This document shows positions 34,773 to 43,258 of a stretch of DNA of 64,000 bases, piece after piece. The stretch comes from Streptomyces cylindrosporus (GTDB taxonomy: Bacteria; Actinomycetota; Actinomycetes; Streptomycetales; Streptomycetaceae), in NCBI RefSeq assembly GCF_022698165.1, contig NZ_JALDAY010000020.1, positions 110,295-174,294 on the forward strand. Reading direction: 5' to 3'. How positions within the stretch are numbered: the first letter of the stretch is position 1; the number at the start of each line of letters is the position of its first letter. The notes under the pieces are model-generated. The model saw nothing but the letters and a program-made list of their open reading frames with translations. It made no database searches and was not told the DNA's origin. The position numbers and the translations under genes were made by a program.

Positions 34773-35561
34773 GTGAGTGCGGAAGTTGTCCACAGGCTGG
34801 GGGTGGGCGTGGGGGTGTTGCTGGCCCTCGCCTGGCTGCTTCGGTGGGTGGAAGGGGTGCGGCGGGAGCGGAGGGTTCGGCGGCGGCTGGCCGAGTTGGT
34901 GGCGCTTGCCGAGGTGACGGCGGCCGGTCGGCGGGCCGAGGGGATTCAGGCCGCACGGCGGTGGGCGCCTCTCGCGGGCGTGGTGGGTGCCGGGTGGGTG
35001 TTGGTCGGTGGGATCGGTGGCGTGATCGTCGGACTGGCCTGCGCGGTCGGGCTCTGGCGGTGGCGGCGTAAGCAGGCTGACGCGGTCGTCGCGGGTGCGG
35101 TCGACTCCGGTGAGGCGGCTCGGCAACTTCCGCTTGCAGCCGATCTGCTGGCCGCCTGTATCGCCGCGGGGGCCGGTTTGGTGGTCGCCGCTCAGGCCGT
35201 GGGCGAGGCGCTCGGCGGTCCCGTCGGGGACGCGTTGGCGCGGGGCGCGGCCGAGGTGCGGCTGGGCGGTGAACCGGGCGAGGCCTGGCGGAGGTTGGCC
35301 GCGCTGCCGGGGGCCGGGGCCCTGGCCCGGCTACTGGAGCGGGCCGGTGTGTCGGGGCTCCCGGCCGCGGGACCGGTGGCCCGGCTGGCCGGCGAGGCCC
35401 GGGCCGACTGGGGGCGCGCGGCGACGGCACGGGCACGGCGGGCGGCCGTCACGGTCACCGTCCCGGTGGGGCTGTGCTTCCTGCCCGCCTTCATCGCGGT
35501 CGGCGTACTGCCCGTGGTGATCGGGCTCGCTGGCGGCGTGCTGGGAGGGGGTGCCGGATGA
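34773..35561 (+). CDS. tadC: TadC-like type II secretion F-domain protein
   Basis: This 262-residue second platform protein has an N-terminal hydrophobic segment (VGVGVLLALAWLLRWV), a hydrophobic pair at VVGAGWVLVGGIGGVIVGLA, a T2SSF domain (LPLAADLLAACIAAGAGLVV; GDALARGAAEVRLGGEPGEA), and two terminal helices (FLPAFIAVGVLPVVIGLAGG). The GTG at 34773 follows AAAGGGG; a TTG at 34755 is possible. A DnaA-box-like TTGTCCACA lies within codons 5-8. The 337-bp repeat-filled gap from tadB is unusual in this otherwise overlapping operon. Confidence 0.88.
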   Translation: MSAEVVHRLGVGVGVLLALAWLLRWVEGVRRERRVRRRLAELVALAEVTAAGRRAEGIQAARRWAPLAGVVGAGWVLVGGIGGVIVGLACAVGLWRWRRKQADAVVAGAVDSGEAARQLPLAADLLAACIAAGAGLVVAAQAVGEALGGPVGDALARGAAEVRLGGEPGEAWRRLAALPGAGALARLLERAGVSGLPAAGPVARLAGEARADWGRAATARARRAAVTVTVPVGLCFLPAFIAVGVLPVVIGLAGGVLGGGAG

Positions 35562-35637
35562 CGACACGGGGCTGAACGGGCAGCGGACGACGACTCGACG
35601 ACGAAATCCAACGGAACGGAACCTCACGGGGGTTGAG

Positions 35638-35847
35638 ATGTACAAGGCGGTACGGGCGCGGCTGCGTGCCCTGGTGTGCAGGGTGCGGGCGGCACGGAGG
35701 GACGCGGGGATGGTCACCTCCGAGTACGCGATGGGGATCGTGGCGGCGGTGGCGTTCGCGGTGGTCCTCTACAAGGTGGTGACGAGCGGGGCCGTCAGCG
35801 CGGAGCTGGAGGACATCGTGAGGCGGGCGCTCGATGGGCCGGTGTGA
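35638..35847 (+). CDS. DUF4244 Flp-like pilin subunit candidate
   Basis: This 69-residue protein has a basic N-terminus, then DAGMVTSEYAM and a single hydrophobic helix (GIVAAVAFAVVLYKVV). Cleavage after Gly would leave MVTSE, with Glu at +5, the rule for type IV/Flp prepilin processing. This makes it the probable major pilin of the Tad machine. The TadE gene starts inside its last codons (ATG 35834). Confidence 0.85.
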   Translation: MYKAVRARLRALVCRVRAARRDAGMVTSEYAMGIVAAVAFAVVLYKVVTSGAVSAELEDIVRRALDGPV

Positions 35848-36202
35848 GCGAGGCACGGACCGGGGGTTCGTGACGGCGGAGTCGGCGGTGGTGCTGCCCG
35901 TGCTGGTGATGTTCGCGACGGCGCTGGTGTGGGGGCTGCTGGTGGTGGCCGCGCAGATCCAGTGCGTGGACGCGGCGAGGACGGGGGCCCGGGCGGCGGC
36001 CCGTCAGGATCCGGCCGACGCGGTCGTGGAGGCGACCAGGCGGGCGGCACCGCGTGGCGCGAAGGTCACGGTCAGCAGGGAGGGCGACCAGGTCCGGGTG
36101 ACGGTCACGGCGAGACCACCGGCCCTGCACGCGCTGCCCTTCGAGGTACGGGAGGAGGCCGTGGCGTCGGCGGAGGAGACGGTGGGGGTGAGGGTGCCGT
36201 GA
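35834..36202 (+). CDS. tadE: TadE-like pseudopilin
   Basis: This 122-residue TadE-family protein has a short basic start (MGRCERGTDRG), then FVTAESAVVLPVLVMFATAL, where cleavage after Gly would again leave Glu at +5. The rest is a soluble domain with IQCVDAARTGARAAARQDPA typical of the family. It overlaps the DUF4244 gene by 14 bases and the next gene by 4 (GTGA). Confidence 0.9.
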   Translation: MGRCERGTDRGFVTAESAVVLPVLVMFATALVWGLLVVAAQIQCVDAARTGARAAARQDPADAVVEATRRAAPRGAKVTVSREGDQVRVTVTARPPALHALPFEVREEAVASAEETVGVRVP

Positions 36203-36729
36203 GGGGCGCGGCTTCGGGACCCCGCTGGACGACCGCGCCTCGCGGAGGCCGACGTATCGCCTCCTCATGGCGGACCGACCGCGCCGCTTCCTCATGGCGT
36301 GCCGGTCGCGTCGACCGCGTCGCCTCCCGATGGCGTTCCGACCGAGGCTCCGCCACCGTCTGGAGCCTCGGTGCGATCGCCGTGCTGTGTGTGGTCTTCG
36401 GGATCGTGCTCGCGCTGGGGCAGGCCGTGGTGGTCCGGCACCGGGCCGCCGGCGGTGCGGATCTCGCGGCGCTCGCCGCGGCGGACCACTGGGCGGACGG
36501 GAGTACGGCGGCGTGCGCCCGGGCCGGCCGGGTGGCTCAGGCGCAGGGCGTGCGGCTGGTGCGGTGCGTGGTCGTGGGCGAGATCTCGGACGTGACGGCG
36601 GCGTCGGGCCGGGGCCCGTTCGCGGCGGAGGTCAGGGCACGGGCGGGACCCGCGGGGCCGGATCCGGCGTCGGCCCCACCTCCTCCGGGCCCCCTCCGGA
36701 CGGCGCCACCTGCACCGACGGCTCCCTGA
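36199..36729 (+). CDS. TadG-like (Rv3654c-type) secreted/pilus-associated protein
   Basis: This 176-residue protein begins at a GTG overlapping the tadE stop. A basic, repeat-derived N-terminus (IASSWRTDRAASSWRAGRVD, then RVASRWRSDR) precedes RGSATVWSLGAIAVLCVVFG, a prepilin-like hydrophobic helix in which the expected +5 Glu is Trp. A short domain (GGADLAALAAADHWADGSTA; CARAGRVAQAQGVRLVRCVV) matches actinobacterial TadE/Rv3654c-like proteins. Its last 98 bases overlap the convergent helicase coding sequence, and its tail is Pro/Ala-rich. Confidence 0.78.
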   Translation: MRGAASGPRWTTAPRGGRRIASSWRTDRAASSWRAGRVDRVASRWRSDRGSATVWSLGAIAVLCVVFGIVLALGQAVVVRHRAAGGADLAALAAADHWADGSTAACARAGRVAQAQGVRLVRCVVVGEISDVTAASGRGPFAAEVRARAGPAGPDPASAPPPPGPLRTAPPAPTAP

Positions 36730-39142
36730 CGCCCTCCCCGGGCTCGCCCGGAACCGACGGCCCCCCGTCCTTCTCCTCCGGCGCCCCCCGCAAGAGCACC
36801 GTCAGCAGCCGCACCGCCCCCCGCTTGTGCAGTGGGTCGTTGCCGTTGCCGCACTTGGGGGACTGGATGCAGGACGGGCAGCCGGCCTCGCACTCGCAGG
36901 AGGCGATGGCCTCGCGGGTGGCCGTCAGCCAGGTGCGGGCCGTGTGGAAGGCGCGCTCAGCGAAGCCCGCGCCGCCCGGGTGGCCGTCGTACACGAAGAC
37001 CGTGGGGAGGAGGGTGTCGGGGTGGAGCGGGATCGAGACGCCTCCGATGTCCCAGCGGTCGCAGGTAGCGAAGAGCGGGAGGAGGCCGATCGAGGCGTGC
37101 TCGGCGGCGTGCAGGGCGCCGCCGAGGATCTCGGGGTTGACGCGGGCCTCGTCGAGCTGGTCCTCGGTGACCGTCCACCACACCGCGCGGGTGCGCAGCG
37201 TGCGGGCGGGGAGGTCGAGCTTCGTCTCGCCCAGTACCTCGCCGGTGATGAGCCGGCGGCGCAGGAAGGAGACCACCTGGTTGGTGACCTCGACGGAGCC
37301 GTAGCACAACCGGCCCTCGCCCCAGGGGACTTCGACGTCCGTCTCCAGGACGGAGATGGCGGTCGTGTCGCGGGCGACCGTTGAATAGGAGGGGTTCGCC
37401 TCCTCCACCAGGGCCACCGAGTCCTCCAGGTCCAGGGACCGGACGAGATACGTGCGGCCCTGGTGGAGGTGGACCGCGCCCTCGTGGACGGTCGTGTGCG
37501 CCGCGCCCGCGTCGACCGTGCCGAGCAGGCGGCCCGTGCCGGACTCGACGATCTGGACCGGACGCCCGCCCTCGCCGCGGATGTCGGTGAGGTCGGCGGC
37601 CCGTTCCCGGCGCGTCCAGTGCCAGGCCTTCGTACGGCGGCGCAGCAGCTTCGCGGCCTCCAGCTGGCCCAGCAGGTCCTCCGTGGCGGGGCCGAAGAGG
37701 TCCAGGTCCTCGTCCGTCAAGGGCAACTCCGCCGCCGCCGCGCACAGGTGCGGGGCGAGGACGTACGGGTTGTCGGGGTCGAGGACCGTGGACTCCACCG
37801 GCTGGTCGAAGAGGGCCTCGGGGTGGTGGACCAGGAAGGTGTCCAGGGGGTCGTCGCGGGCCACCAGGACGGCGAGGGCGCCCTGTCCGGCCCGGCCGGC
37901 GCGGCCCGCCTGCTGCCACAGGGACGCGCGCGTGCCCGGGTAGCCGGCGATCACCACCGCGTCCAGGCCGGAGACGTCGATGCCGAGTTCGAGGGCGGTG
38001 GTGGCGGCGAGGCCCAGCAACTCGCCGGAGTGGAGGGCCTGTTCGAGGGCGCGGCGCTCCTCGGGGAGGTAGCCGCCGCGGTATGCCGCCACGCGCCGGG
38101 CCAGGGAGCGGTCGACCTCGGCGAGGCGTTCCTGGGCGATCACCGAGATCAGCTCGGCGCCGCGCCGGGAGCGGACGAAGGCCACCGAGCGCACGCCCTG
38201 CACGGTCAGGTCGGTGAGGAGGTCGGCGGTCTCCGCCGTGGCCGTGCGGCGGACCGGCGCGCCCTTCTCGCCCTGCAGCTCGGTGAGCGGGGGCTCCCAG
38301 AGGGCGAACACCAGTTCACCGCGTGGAGAGGCGTCGTCGGCGACCTCCACCACCGGGAGGCCGGTGAGGCGGCGCGCGGCGACGGCCGGGTCGGCGGCGG
38401 TCGCGGAGGCCAGGAGGAAGACCGGGGAGGCCCCGTAGCGGGCGCAGAGGCGGCGCAGGCGGCGGAGCACCTGGGCGACGTGGGAGCCGAAGACGCCCCG
38501 GTAGGTGTGGCACTCGTCGATGACGACGTACTTCAGGGCCTTCAGGAAGGAGGACCAGCGGGAGTGGGACGGGAGTATGCCCCGGTGCAGCATGTCCGGG
38601 TTGGTCAGCACGTAGTTGGCGTACTGGCGGACCCACTCGCGTTCCTCGAACGGGGTGTCGCCGTCGTACACCGCGGGGCGTACCGCATTTCCCAGAGGTT
38701 GTGAAAGTTCCTTCACGGATCTGCGCTGGTCGGCCCCGAGCGCCTTGGTGGGGGCCAGGTAGAGAGCCGTGGCGCCGCGGCCGTTCGGGGCCTCGGAGCC
38801 GTCCAGGAGCGTGGAGAGGACGGGCACGAGATACGCGAGGGACTTGCCGGACGCGGTGCCGGTCGCGACGACCACCGAGTCGCCGTCCAGCGCGTGCTCG
38901 GCGGCGAGCGCCTGGTGGGCCCAGGGGTGCTCGATGCCGCACTCCTGGACGGCGGCGACGACCTCCGAACGAATCCGGTCAGGCCAGACGGCATGGCGGC
39001 CCGCGCGCGGGGGCAAGTGCTCCGTATGAGTGATGCGCGAAGCCCGGCTCGGCCCGGAGGCGAGCCGGCCCAGGACCGTGCCCGGCGCGAGCCGGGAGAC
39101 GGGGTCCGTCGGGGATCGATCGGATCGGTGATTCTTGGCCAT
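36632..39142 (-). CDS. DEAD/DEAH-box helicase with DUF1998 (SftH/MrfA-like)
   Basis: This 836-residue superfamily 2 DNA helicase has Walker A VATGTASGKSLAYLVP, motif II VIDECHTYRG (DECH), motif III LASATAADP and motif VI WQQAGRAGRAGQG. The C-terminal DUF1998 region contains a four-Cys cluster CECEAGCPSCIQSPKCGNG that probably binds zinc. MrfA/SftH relatives take part in DNA repair (mitomycin-type lesions in Bacillus). Start choice is uncertain: ATG 39142 is preferred, with upstream in-frame starts to 39196. The C-terminal Pro-rich tail overlaps the TadG-like gene. Confidence 0.92.
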   Translation of the reverse strand: MAKNHRSDRSPTDPVSRLAPGTVLGRLASGPSRASRITHTEHLPPRAGRHAVWPDRIRSEVVAAVQECGIEHPWAHQALAAEHALDGDSVVVATGTASGKSLAYLVPVLSTLLDGSEAPNGRGATALYLAPTKALGADQRRSVKELSQPLGNAVRPAVYDGDTPFEEREWVRQYANYVLTNPDMLHRGILPSHSRWSSFLKALKYVVIDECHTYRGVFGSHVAQVLRRLRRLCARYGASPVFLLASATAADPAVAARRLTGLPVVEVADDASPRGELVFALWEPPLTELQGEKGAPVRRTATAETADLLTDLTVQGVRSVAFVRSRRGAELISVIAQERLAEVDRSLARRVAAYRGGYLPEERRALEQALHSGELLGLAATTALELGIDVSGLDAVVIAGYPGTRASLWQQAGRAGRAGQGALAVLVARDDPLDTFLVHHPEALFDQPVESTVLDPDNPYVLAPHLCAAAAELPLTDEDLDLFGPATEDLLGQLEAAKLLRRRTKAWHWTRRERAADLTDIRGEGGRPVQIVESGTGRLLGTVDAGAAHTTVHEGAVHLHQGRTYLVRSLDLEDSVALVEEANPSYSTVARDTTAISVLETDVEVPWGEGRLCYGSVEVTNQVVSFLRRRLITGEVLGETKLDLPARTLRTRAVWWTVTEDQLDEARVNPEILGGALHAAEHASIGLLPLFATCDRWDIGGVSIPLHPDTLLPTVFVYDGHPGGAGFAERAFHTARTWLTATREAIASCECEAGCPSCIQSPKCGNGNDPLHKRGAVRLLTVLLRGAPEEKDGGPSVPGEPGEGVREPSVQVAPSGGGPEEVGPTPDPAPRVPPVP

Positions 39143-39303
39143 CGGCACCGAGTGTGTCACTGGCGTGACGGACAATGGGACCAAGGCGTCGTGCACGCCT
39201 GCCGTAAGTGATTGAATGCCATCGCGGCTGGCGAACCGTTCCGGGGGCTCTGCCGAGGTGTCCCGAGGGGCGACCGCTCGAGTAGCAAGGTGCTGGAGGA
39301 TCC

Positions 39304-39645
39304 GTGGACCTGTCCCTGTCGACCCGTACCGTCGGCGATCGTACGGTCGTCGAGGTCGGTGGCGAAATCGACGTATATACCGCGCCCAAGCTGCGTGAGC
39401 AGCTGGTCGAGCTGGTGAACGACGGGAGTTTCCACCTCGTCGTCGACATGGAGGGCGTCGACTTCCTCGACTCCACCGGGCTCGGCGTGCTGGTCGGCGG
39501 CCTGAAGCGCGTGCGTGCCCACGAGGGCTCGCTGCGCCTGGTCTGCAACCAGGAGCGCATTCTGAAGATCTTCCGCATCACCGGCCTCACCAAGGTGTTC
39601 CCGATCCACACCTCGGTCGAGGAAGCGGTGGCGGCGACCGACTGA
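39304..39645 (+). CDS. bldG: Anti-sigma factor antagonist BldG
   Basis: This 113-residue STAS-domain protein is needed for aerial mycelium and antibiotic production in S. coelicolor. The phosphorylated Ser is S57 in [14 protein letters not shown]. Length, GTG start and the N-terminal sequence [20 protein letters not shown] match BldG as I know it. The downstream anti-sigma gene (150 bp away) is the usual partner, and the two are known to be co-transcribed as well as separately transcribed. It is divergent from the helicase gene. Confidence 0.97.
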
Positions 39646-39795
39646 CCGACTGATCGACCGGCCCACAGGGAGCGGGACAGGACCGCTCCGGGTCGGAAGA
39701 CGGTTGGAAGAAGGACGGAAGCAGTACCAACAGGGGGTCCGGGCTTTCGGCGGCCCGGTCCCCCGACAGCACGCCCGTAGTTCCGAGGGGGATGC

Positions 39796-40227
39796 ATGGC
39801 CACCGTTGAACTCCGCTTCAGCGCGCTGCCCGAGCACGTCAGGACCGCACGGCTGGTGGCGGCGGCGGTGGCGCGCAGGGCCGGAGTGGACGAGGCCGTC
39901 CTCGACGAAGTCAGACTCGCCGTCGGCGAGGCCTGCACGCGGGCCGTGGGACTGCACCAGAACGCCGGCATCACCGCGCCGGTCAAGGTGCAGCTGATCG
40001 AGGAGGAGAAGCAGTTCTCCATCGAGGTCGGCGACGAGGCGCCGCGTATCGCCCCGGGAGACCGGGCGCCGGGCGCGGCGGGCGACGACCTGGAGGCCGA
40101 GGAGGACGAGATGGGCCTCGCGGTCATCAGCGGCCTCGTCGACGACGTCGAGGTCACCGCCGGGGAGAACGGCGGGCAGATCCGGATGACCTGGCCCACC
40201 GCCCCGCCCAGCGCGGTGCTTCCCTGA
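39796..40227 (+). CDS. RsbW-like anti-sigma factor / kinase
   Basis: This 143-residue protein of the GHKL family is the cognate partner of BldG (the ApgA-type gene downstream of bldG). The N-box is recognisable as LDEVRLAVGEACTRAVGLHQ, and the G2-like segment as MGLAVISGLVDDVEV. An acidic insert (AGDDLEAEEDE) replaces part of the ATP lid, as in other actinobacterial copies, so kinase activity may be weak or absent. It ends at a perfect hairpin terminator. Confidence 0.92.
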   Translation: MATVELRFSALPEHVRTARLVAAAVARRAGVDEAVLDEVRLAVGEACTRAVGLHQNAGITAPVKVQLIEEEKQFSIEVGDEAPRIAPGDRAPGAAGDDLEAEEDEMGLAVISGLVDDVEVTAGENGGQIRMTWPTAPPSAVLP

Positions 40228-40250
40228 GCCCCACCACTGAACGTCTGTAC

Positions 40251-40281
40251 CCGAAGGGCCCTACCTCGTAGGGCCCTTCGG
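40251..40281. terminator. Terminator of bldG operon
   Basis: A perfect 14-bp stem CCGAAGGGCCCTAC / GTAGGGCCCTTCGG with a 3-base loop CTC lies 24 bases after the anti-sigma gene. Confidence 0.92.
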
Positions 40282-40553
40282 CATGTCGGCGCACTGGAGC
40301 GCGCACCTACATTGGTCAGGTGCGATGGATTTCGTGAATTCCTTCACGATCAATCACCGGATAATTCGATCAAGTAAATGTCGGCGTCAATGGCTTTGAG
40401 GCATTACCACTTTCGGGTTCTGTGGCGTGACGTCGATCATTTGCTGAAGAGCATGTGAAGGCCAATTCCGTTTACCGTGGACTGTTTTGATCAGCATGCG
40501 GTACCTAGAATCCGTCCACATCTTGAGCTCAGCACAGGCGTCAAGGAGGACGA
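40282..40553 (+). promoter_or_regulatory. hppA leader and promoter region
   Basis: This gene-free stretch of about 270 bp is markedly AT-richer than average at 40320-40500. TAGAAT at 40506-40511 is a plausible -10 box; no good -35 could be fixed. A strong ribosome-binding site, AAGGAGGA, precedes the ATG at 40554. Confidence 0.45.
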
Positions 40554-42962
40554 ATGGCGGGGCTTTCTACCCCTCATCAGTTTGACCACCCCACAACCTT
40601 CGCAGCCGCAGTCCTGACCGACGACAACCGGATCATCGTGATGGTCATCGGGCTCGTCGCGCTGGCTGCCCTCGTGGTCGCGGGTGTCCTGGTGCGCCAG
40701 GTACTCGCGGCGGGCGAGGGCACCGACAGCATGAAGCAGATCGCGGGAGCCGTGCAGGAAGGCGCCAACGCCTATCTGGCCCGGCAACTGCGCACGCTCG
40801 GCGTATTCGCCGTGGTCGTGTTCTTCCTGCTCATGCTGCTGCCCGCGGACGACTGGAATCAGCGGGCAGGCCGATCGATCTTCTTCCTGATCGGCGCGGC
40901 GTTCTCGGCGGCCACCGGTTATATCGGCATGTGGCTGGCAGTGCGCAGCAATGTGCGTGTCGCGGCGGCGGCACGGGAAGCGACCCCGGCGGAGGGTGAG
41001 CCGGAAAAGGATCTCACCGCCGTCTCGCACAAAGCAATGAAGATCGCTTTCCGTACGGGCGGCGTCGTCGGCATGTTCACGGTGGGGCTCGGTCTGCTGG
41101 GCGCCTCGTGCGTGGTGCTGGTGTACGCGGCCGACGCGCCGAAGGTGCTCGAAGGCTTCGGCCTCGGCGCCGCCCTCATCGCGATGTTCATGCGTGTCGG
41201 CGGCGGCATCTTCACCAAGGCCGCCGACGTCGGCGCCGACCTGGTCGGCAAGGTCGAGCAGGGCATTCCGGAGGACGACCCGCGCAATGCCGCGACCATC
41301 GCCGACAACGTGGGCGACAACGTCGGCGACTGCGCGGGCATGGCGGCCGACCTCTTCGAGTCGTACGCCGTGACCCTGGTCGCCGCGCTGATCCTCGGCA
41401 AGGCGGCCTTCGGCGACTCCGGACTCGCCTTCCCGCTGATCGTGCCCGCGATCGGCGTGATCACCGCCATGATCGGCATCTTCGCCGTGGCCCCGCGCCG
41501 TGCGGACCGCAGCGGGATGTCGGCCATCAACCGCGGTTTCTTCATCTCCGCGGTGATCTCGCTCGCGCTGGTGGCGGCGGCCGTCTTCATCTATCTCCCG
41601 TCCACGTACGCGGACCTCGACGGCGTCACCGATGCCGCCATCAAGGCCAAGGACGGCGACCCGCGGATCCTCGCGGTGGTCGCGGTGGGCATCGGCATCC
41701 TGCTGGCGGCGGTCATCCAGCAGCTGACCGGCTACTTCACCGAGACCAACCGCCGCCCTGTCATGGACATCGGCAAGACTTCGCTGACCGGCCCGGCCAC
41801 CGTCGTCCTCGCCGGTATCTCGGTGGGTCTGGAATCGGCCGTCTACACCGCCCTGCTGATCGGCCTCAGCGTCTACGGCGCCTTCCTGCTCGGCGGTACG
41901 TCGATCATGCTGGCGCTGTTCGCGGTGGCCCTGGCCGGCACCGGCCTGCTCACCACGGTCGGCGTGATCGTCGCCATGGACACCTTCGGCCCGGTCTCCG
42001 ACAACGCGCAGGGCATCGCCGAGATGTCCGGCGACGTCGAGGGCGCCGGCGCCCAGGTGCTCACCAACCTGGACGCGGTCGGCAACACGACCAAGGCCAT
42101 CACCAAGGGCATCGCCATCGCCACCGCCGTCCTGGCGGCGTCGGCGCTCTTCGGGTCGTACCGTGACGCGATCACGACGAACGTGCACGACGTCGGCGAG
42201 AAACTCACCGGCGCGGGCGCGCCGCTGAGCCTCTCGATGGACATCTCGCAGCCCAACAACCTCGTCGGCCTCATCGCCGGCGCGGCGGTCGTCTTCCTCT
42301 TCTCGGGGCTGGCGATCAACGCGGTGTCGCGGTCGGCGGGTTCGGTGGTGTACGAGGTGCGCCGGCAGTTCCGCGAGAAGCCCGGGATCATGGACTTCAC
42401 GGAGAAGCCGGAGTACGGCAAGGTCGTCGACATCTGCACCAAGGACGCCCTCAGGGAGCTCACCACGCCGGGTCTGCTGGCGGTCATGGCGCCCATCGCC
42501 ATCGGGTTCACGCTCGGTGTCGGCGCCCTCGGCTCGTACCTGGCCGGCGCGATCGGCACGGGCACGCTGATGGCGGTGTTCCTCGCCAACTCCGGTGGCG
42601 CGTGGGACAACGCCAAGAAGCTCGTCGAGGACGGTCACCACGGCGGCAAGGGCAGCGAGGCCCACGCCGCGACGGTGATCGGCGACACGGTCGGCGACCC
42701 CTTCAAGGACACCGCCGGGCCCGCGATCAACCCGCTGCTGAAGGTCATGAACCTGGTCTCGCTGCTCATCGCGCCCGCGGTGATCAAGTTCTCCTACGGC
42801 GACGACAAGAACCTCGGCGTTCGGATCGCGATCGCGATCGTCGCGCTGATCGTCATCGTCGGGGCGGTCTACGTCTCCAAGCGGCGCGGAATCGCCGTCG
42901 GCGACGAGGAGGGCAAGAACGAGCGGGTGGCCAATTCGACGGACCCCGCGGTGGTTTCGTAG
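40554..42962 (+). CDS. hppA: K+-independent proton-translocating pyrophosphatase
   Basis: This 802-residue membrane PPase uses PPi hydrolysis to pump protons. About 16 hydrophobic segments are visible. Catalytic signatures are KAADVGADLVGKVEQGIPED (PPi/Mg2+ binding), IADNVGDNVGDCAGMAADLF, and GDTVGDPFKDTAGPAINPLL near the C-terminus. The cation-dependence site reads VGNTTKAITKG, and Lys at that position marks the K+-independent class. The enzyme recovers energy from biosynthetic PPi. Its stop is followed by 24-bp tandem repeats. Confidence 0.97.
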   Translation: MAGLSTPHQFDHPTTFAAAVLTDDNRIIVMVIGLVALAALVVAGVLVRQVLAAGEGTDSMKQIAGAVQEGANAYLARQLRTLGVFAVVVFFLLMLLPADDWNQRAGRSIFFLIGAAFSAATGYIGMWLAVRSNVRVAAAAREATPAEGEPEKDLTAVSHKAMKIAFRTGGVVGMFTVGLGLLGASCVVLVYAADAPKVLEGFGLGAALIAMFMRVGGGIFTKAADVGADLVGKVEQGIPEDDPRNAATIADNVGDNVGDCAGMAADLFESYAVTLVAALILGKAAFGDSGLAFPLIVPAIGVITAMIGIFAVAPRRADRSGMSAINRGFFISAVISLALVAAAVFIYLPSTYADLDGVTDAAIKAKDGDPRILAVVAVGIGILLAAVIQQLTGYFTETNRRPVMDIGKTSLTGPATVVLAGISVGLESAVYTALLIGLSVYGAFLLGGTSIMLALFAVALAGTGLLTTVGVIVAMDTFGPVSDNAQGIAEMSGDVEGAGAQVLTNLDAVGNTTKAITKGIAIATAVLAASALFGSYRDAITTNVHDVGEKLTGAGAPLSLSMDISQPNNLVGLIAGAAVVFLFSGLAINAVSRSAGSVVYEVRRQFREKPGIMDFTEKPEYGKVVDICTKDALRELTTPGLLAVMAPIAIGFTLGVGALGSYLAGAIGTGTLMAVFLANSGGAWDNAKKLVEDGHHGGKGSEAHAATVIGDTVGDPFKDTAGPAINPLLKVMNLVSLLIAPAVIKFSYGDDKNLGVRIAIAIVALIVIVGAVYVSKRRGIAVGDEEGKNERVANSTDPAVVS

Positions 42963-42966
42963 ACGG

Positions 42967-43063
42967 TCTTACGACACCCGGTCCGGGCGTTCTTACGAGA
43001 CCAGGTCCGGGCAGTTCTGCGAGACCAGGTCGGGGCGGTTCCGCGAGGCTCGGCCCAAAGGGC
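42967..43063. repeat. Four 24-25-bp tandem repeats downstream of hppA
   Basis: Imperfect units TCTTACGAGACCAGGTCCGG (plus GCGT-type end) start at 42967, 42991, 43016 and 43040, four bases after the hppA stop. The middle two are most alike; the last is strongly diverged and merges into a GGGCGGGCGG hairpin-like segment. Confidence 0.88.
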
Positions 43064-43258
43064 GGGCGGGAGGCGCGCGTTGGCGCGTCGCCCGCCCGTT
43101 TCCGTGTCCGCGCGCGGTATGTGTGCAGCCTCACGGTGAGCCTTCTCTCGCCTGGTGCAAATGGCTTCAAAAGGTTCCTTAGTGGATGCTCGGCATGCGG
43201 TTGACGGCGGTGCGCCGTGTATGTTCCGGGGCCGAGAGCCATGGAAGGGACCAAACCG

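Noticed and set aside
40554..42665. Long minus-strand frame opposite hppA
   Set aside because: The sense gene has every pyrophosphatase signature; the antisense product is His/Arg/Asp/Glu-rich with no domain.
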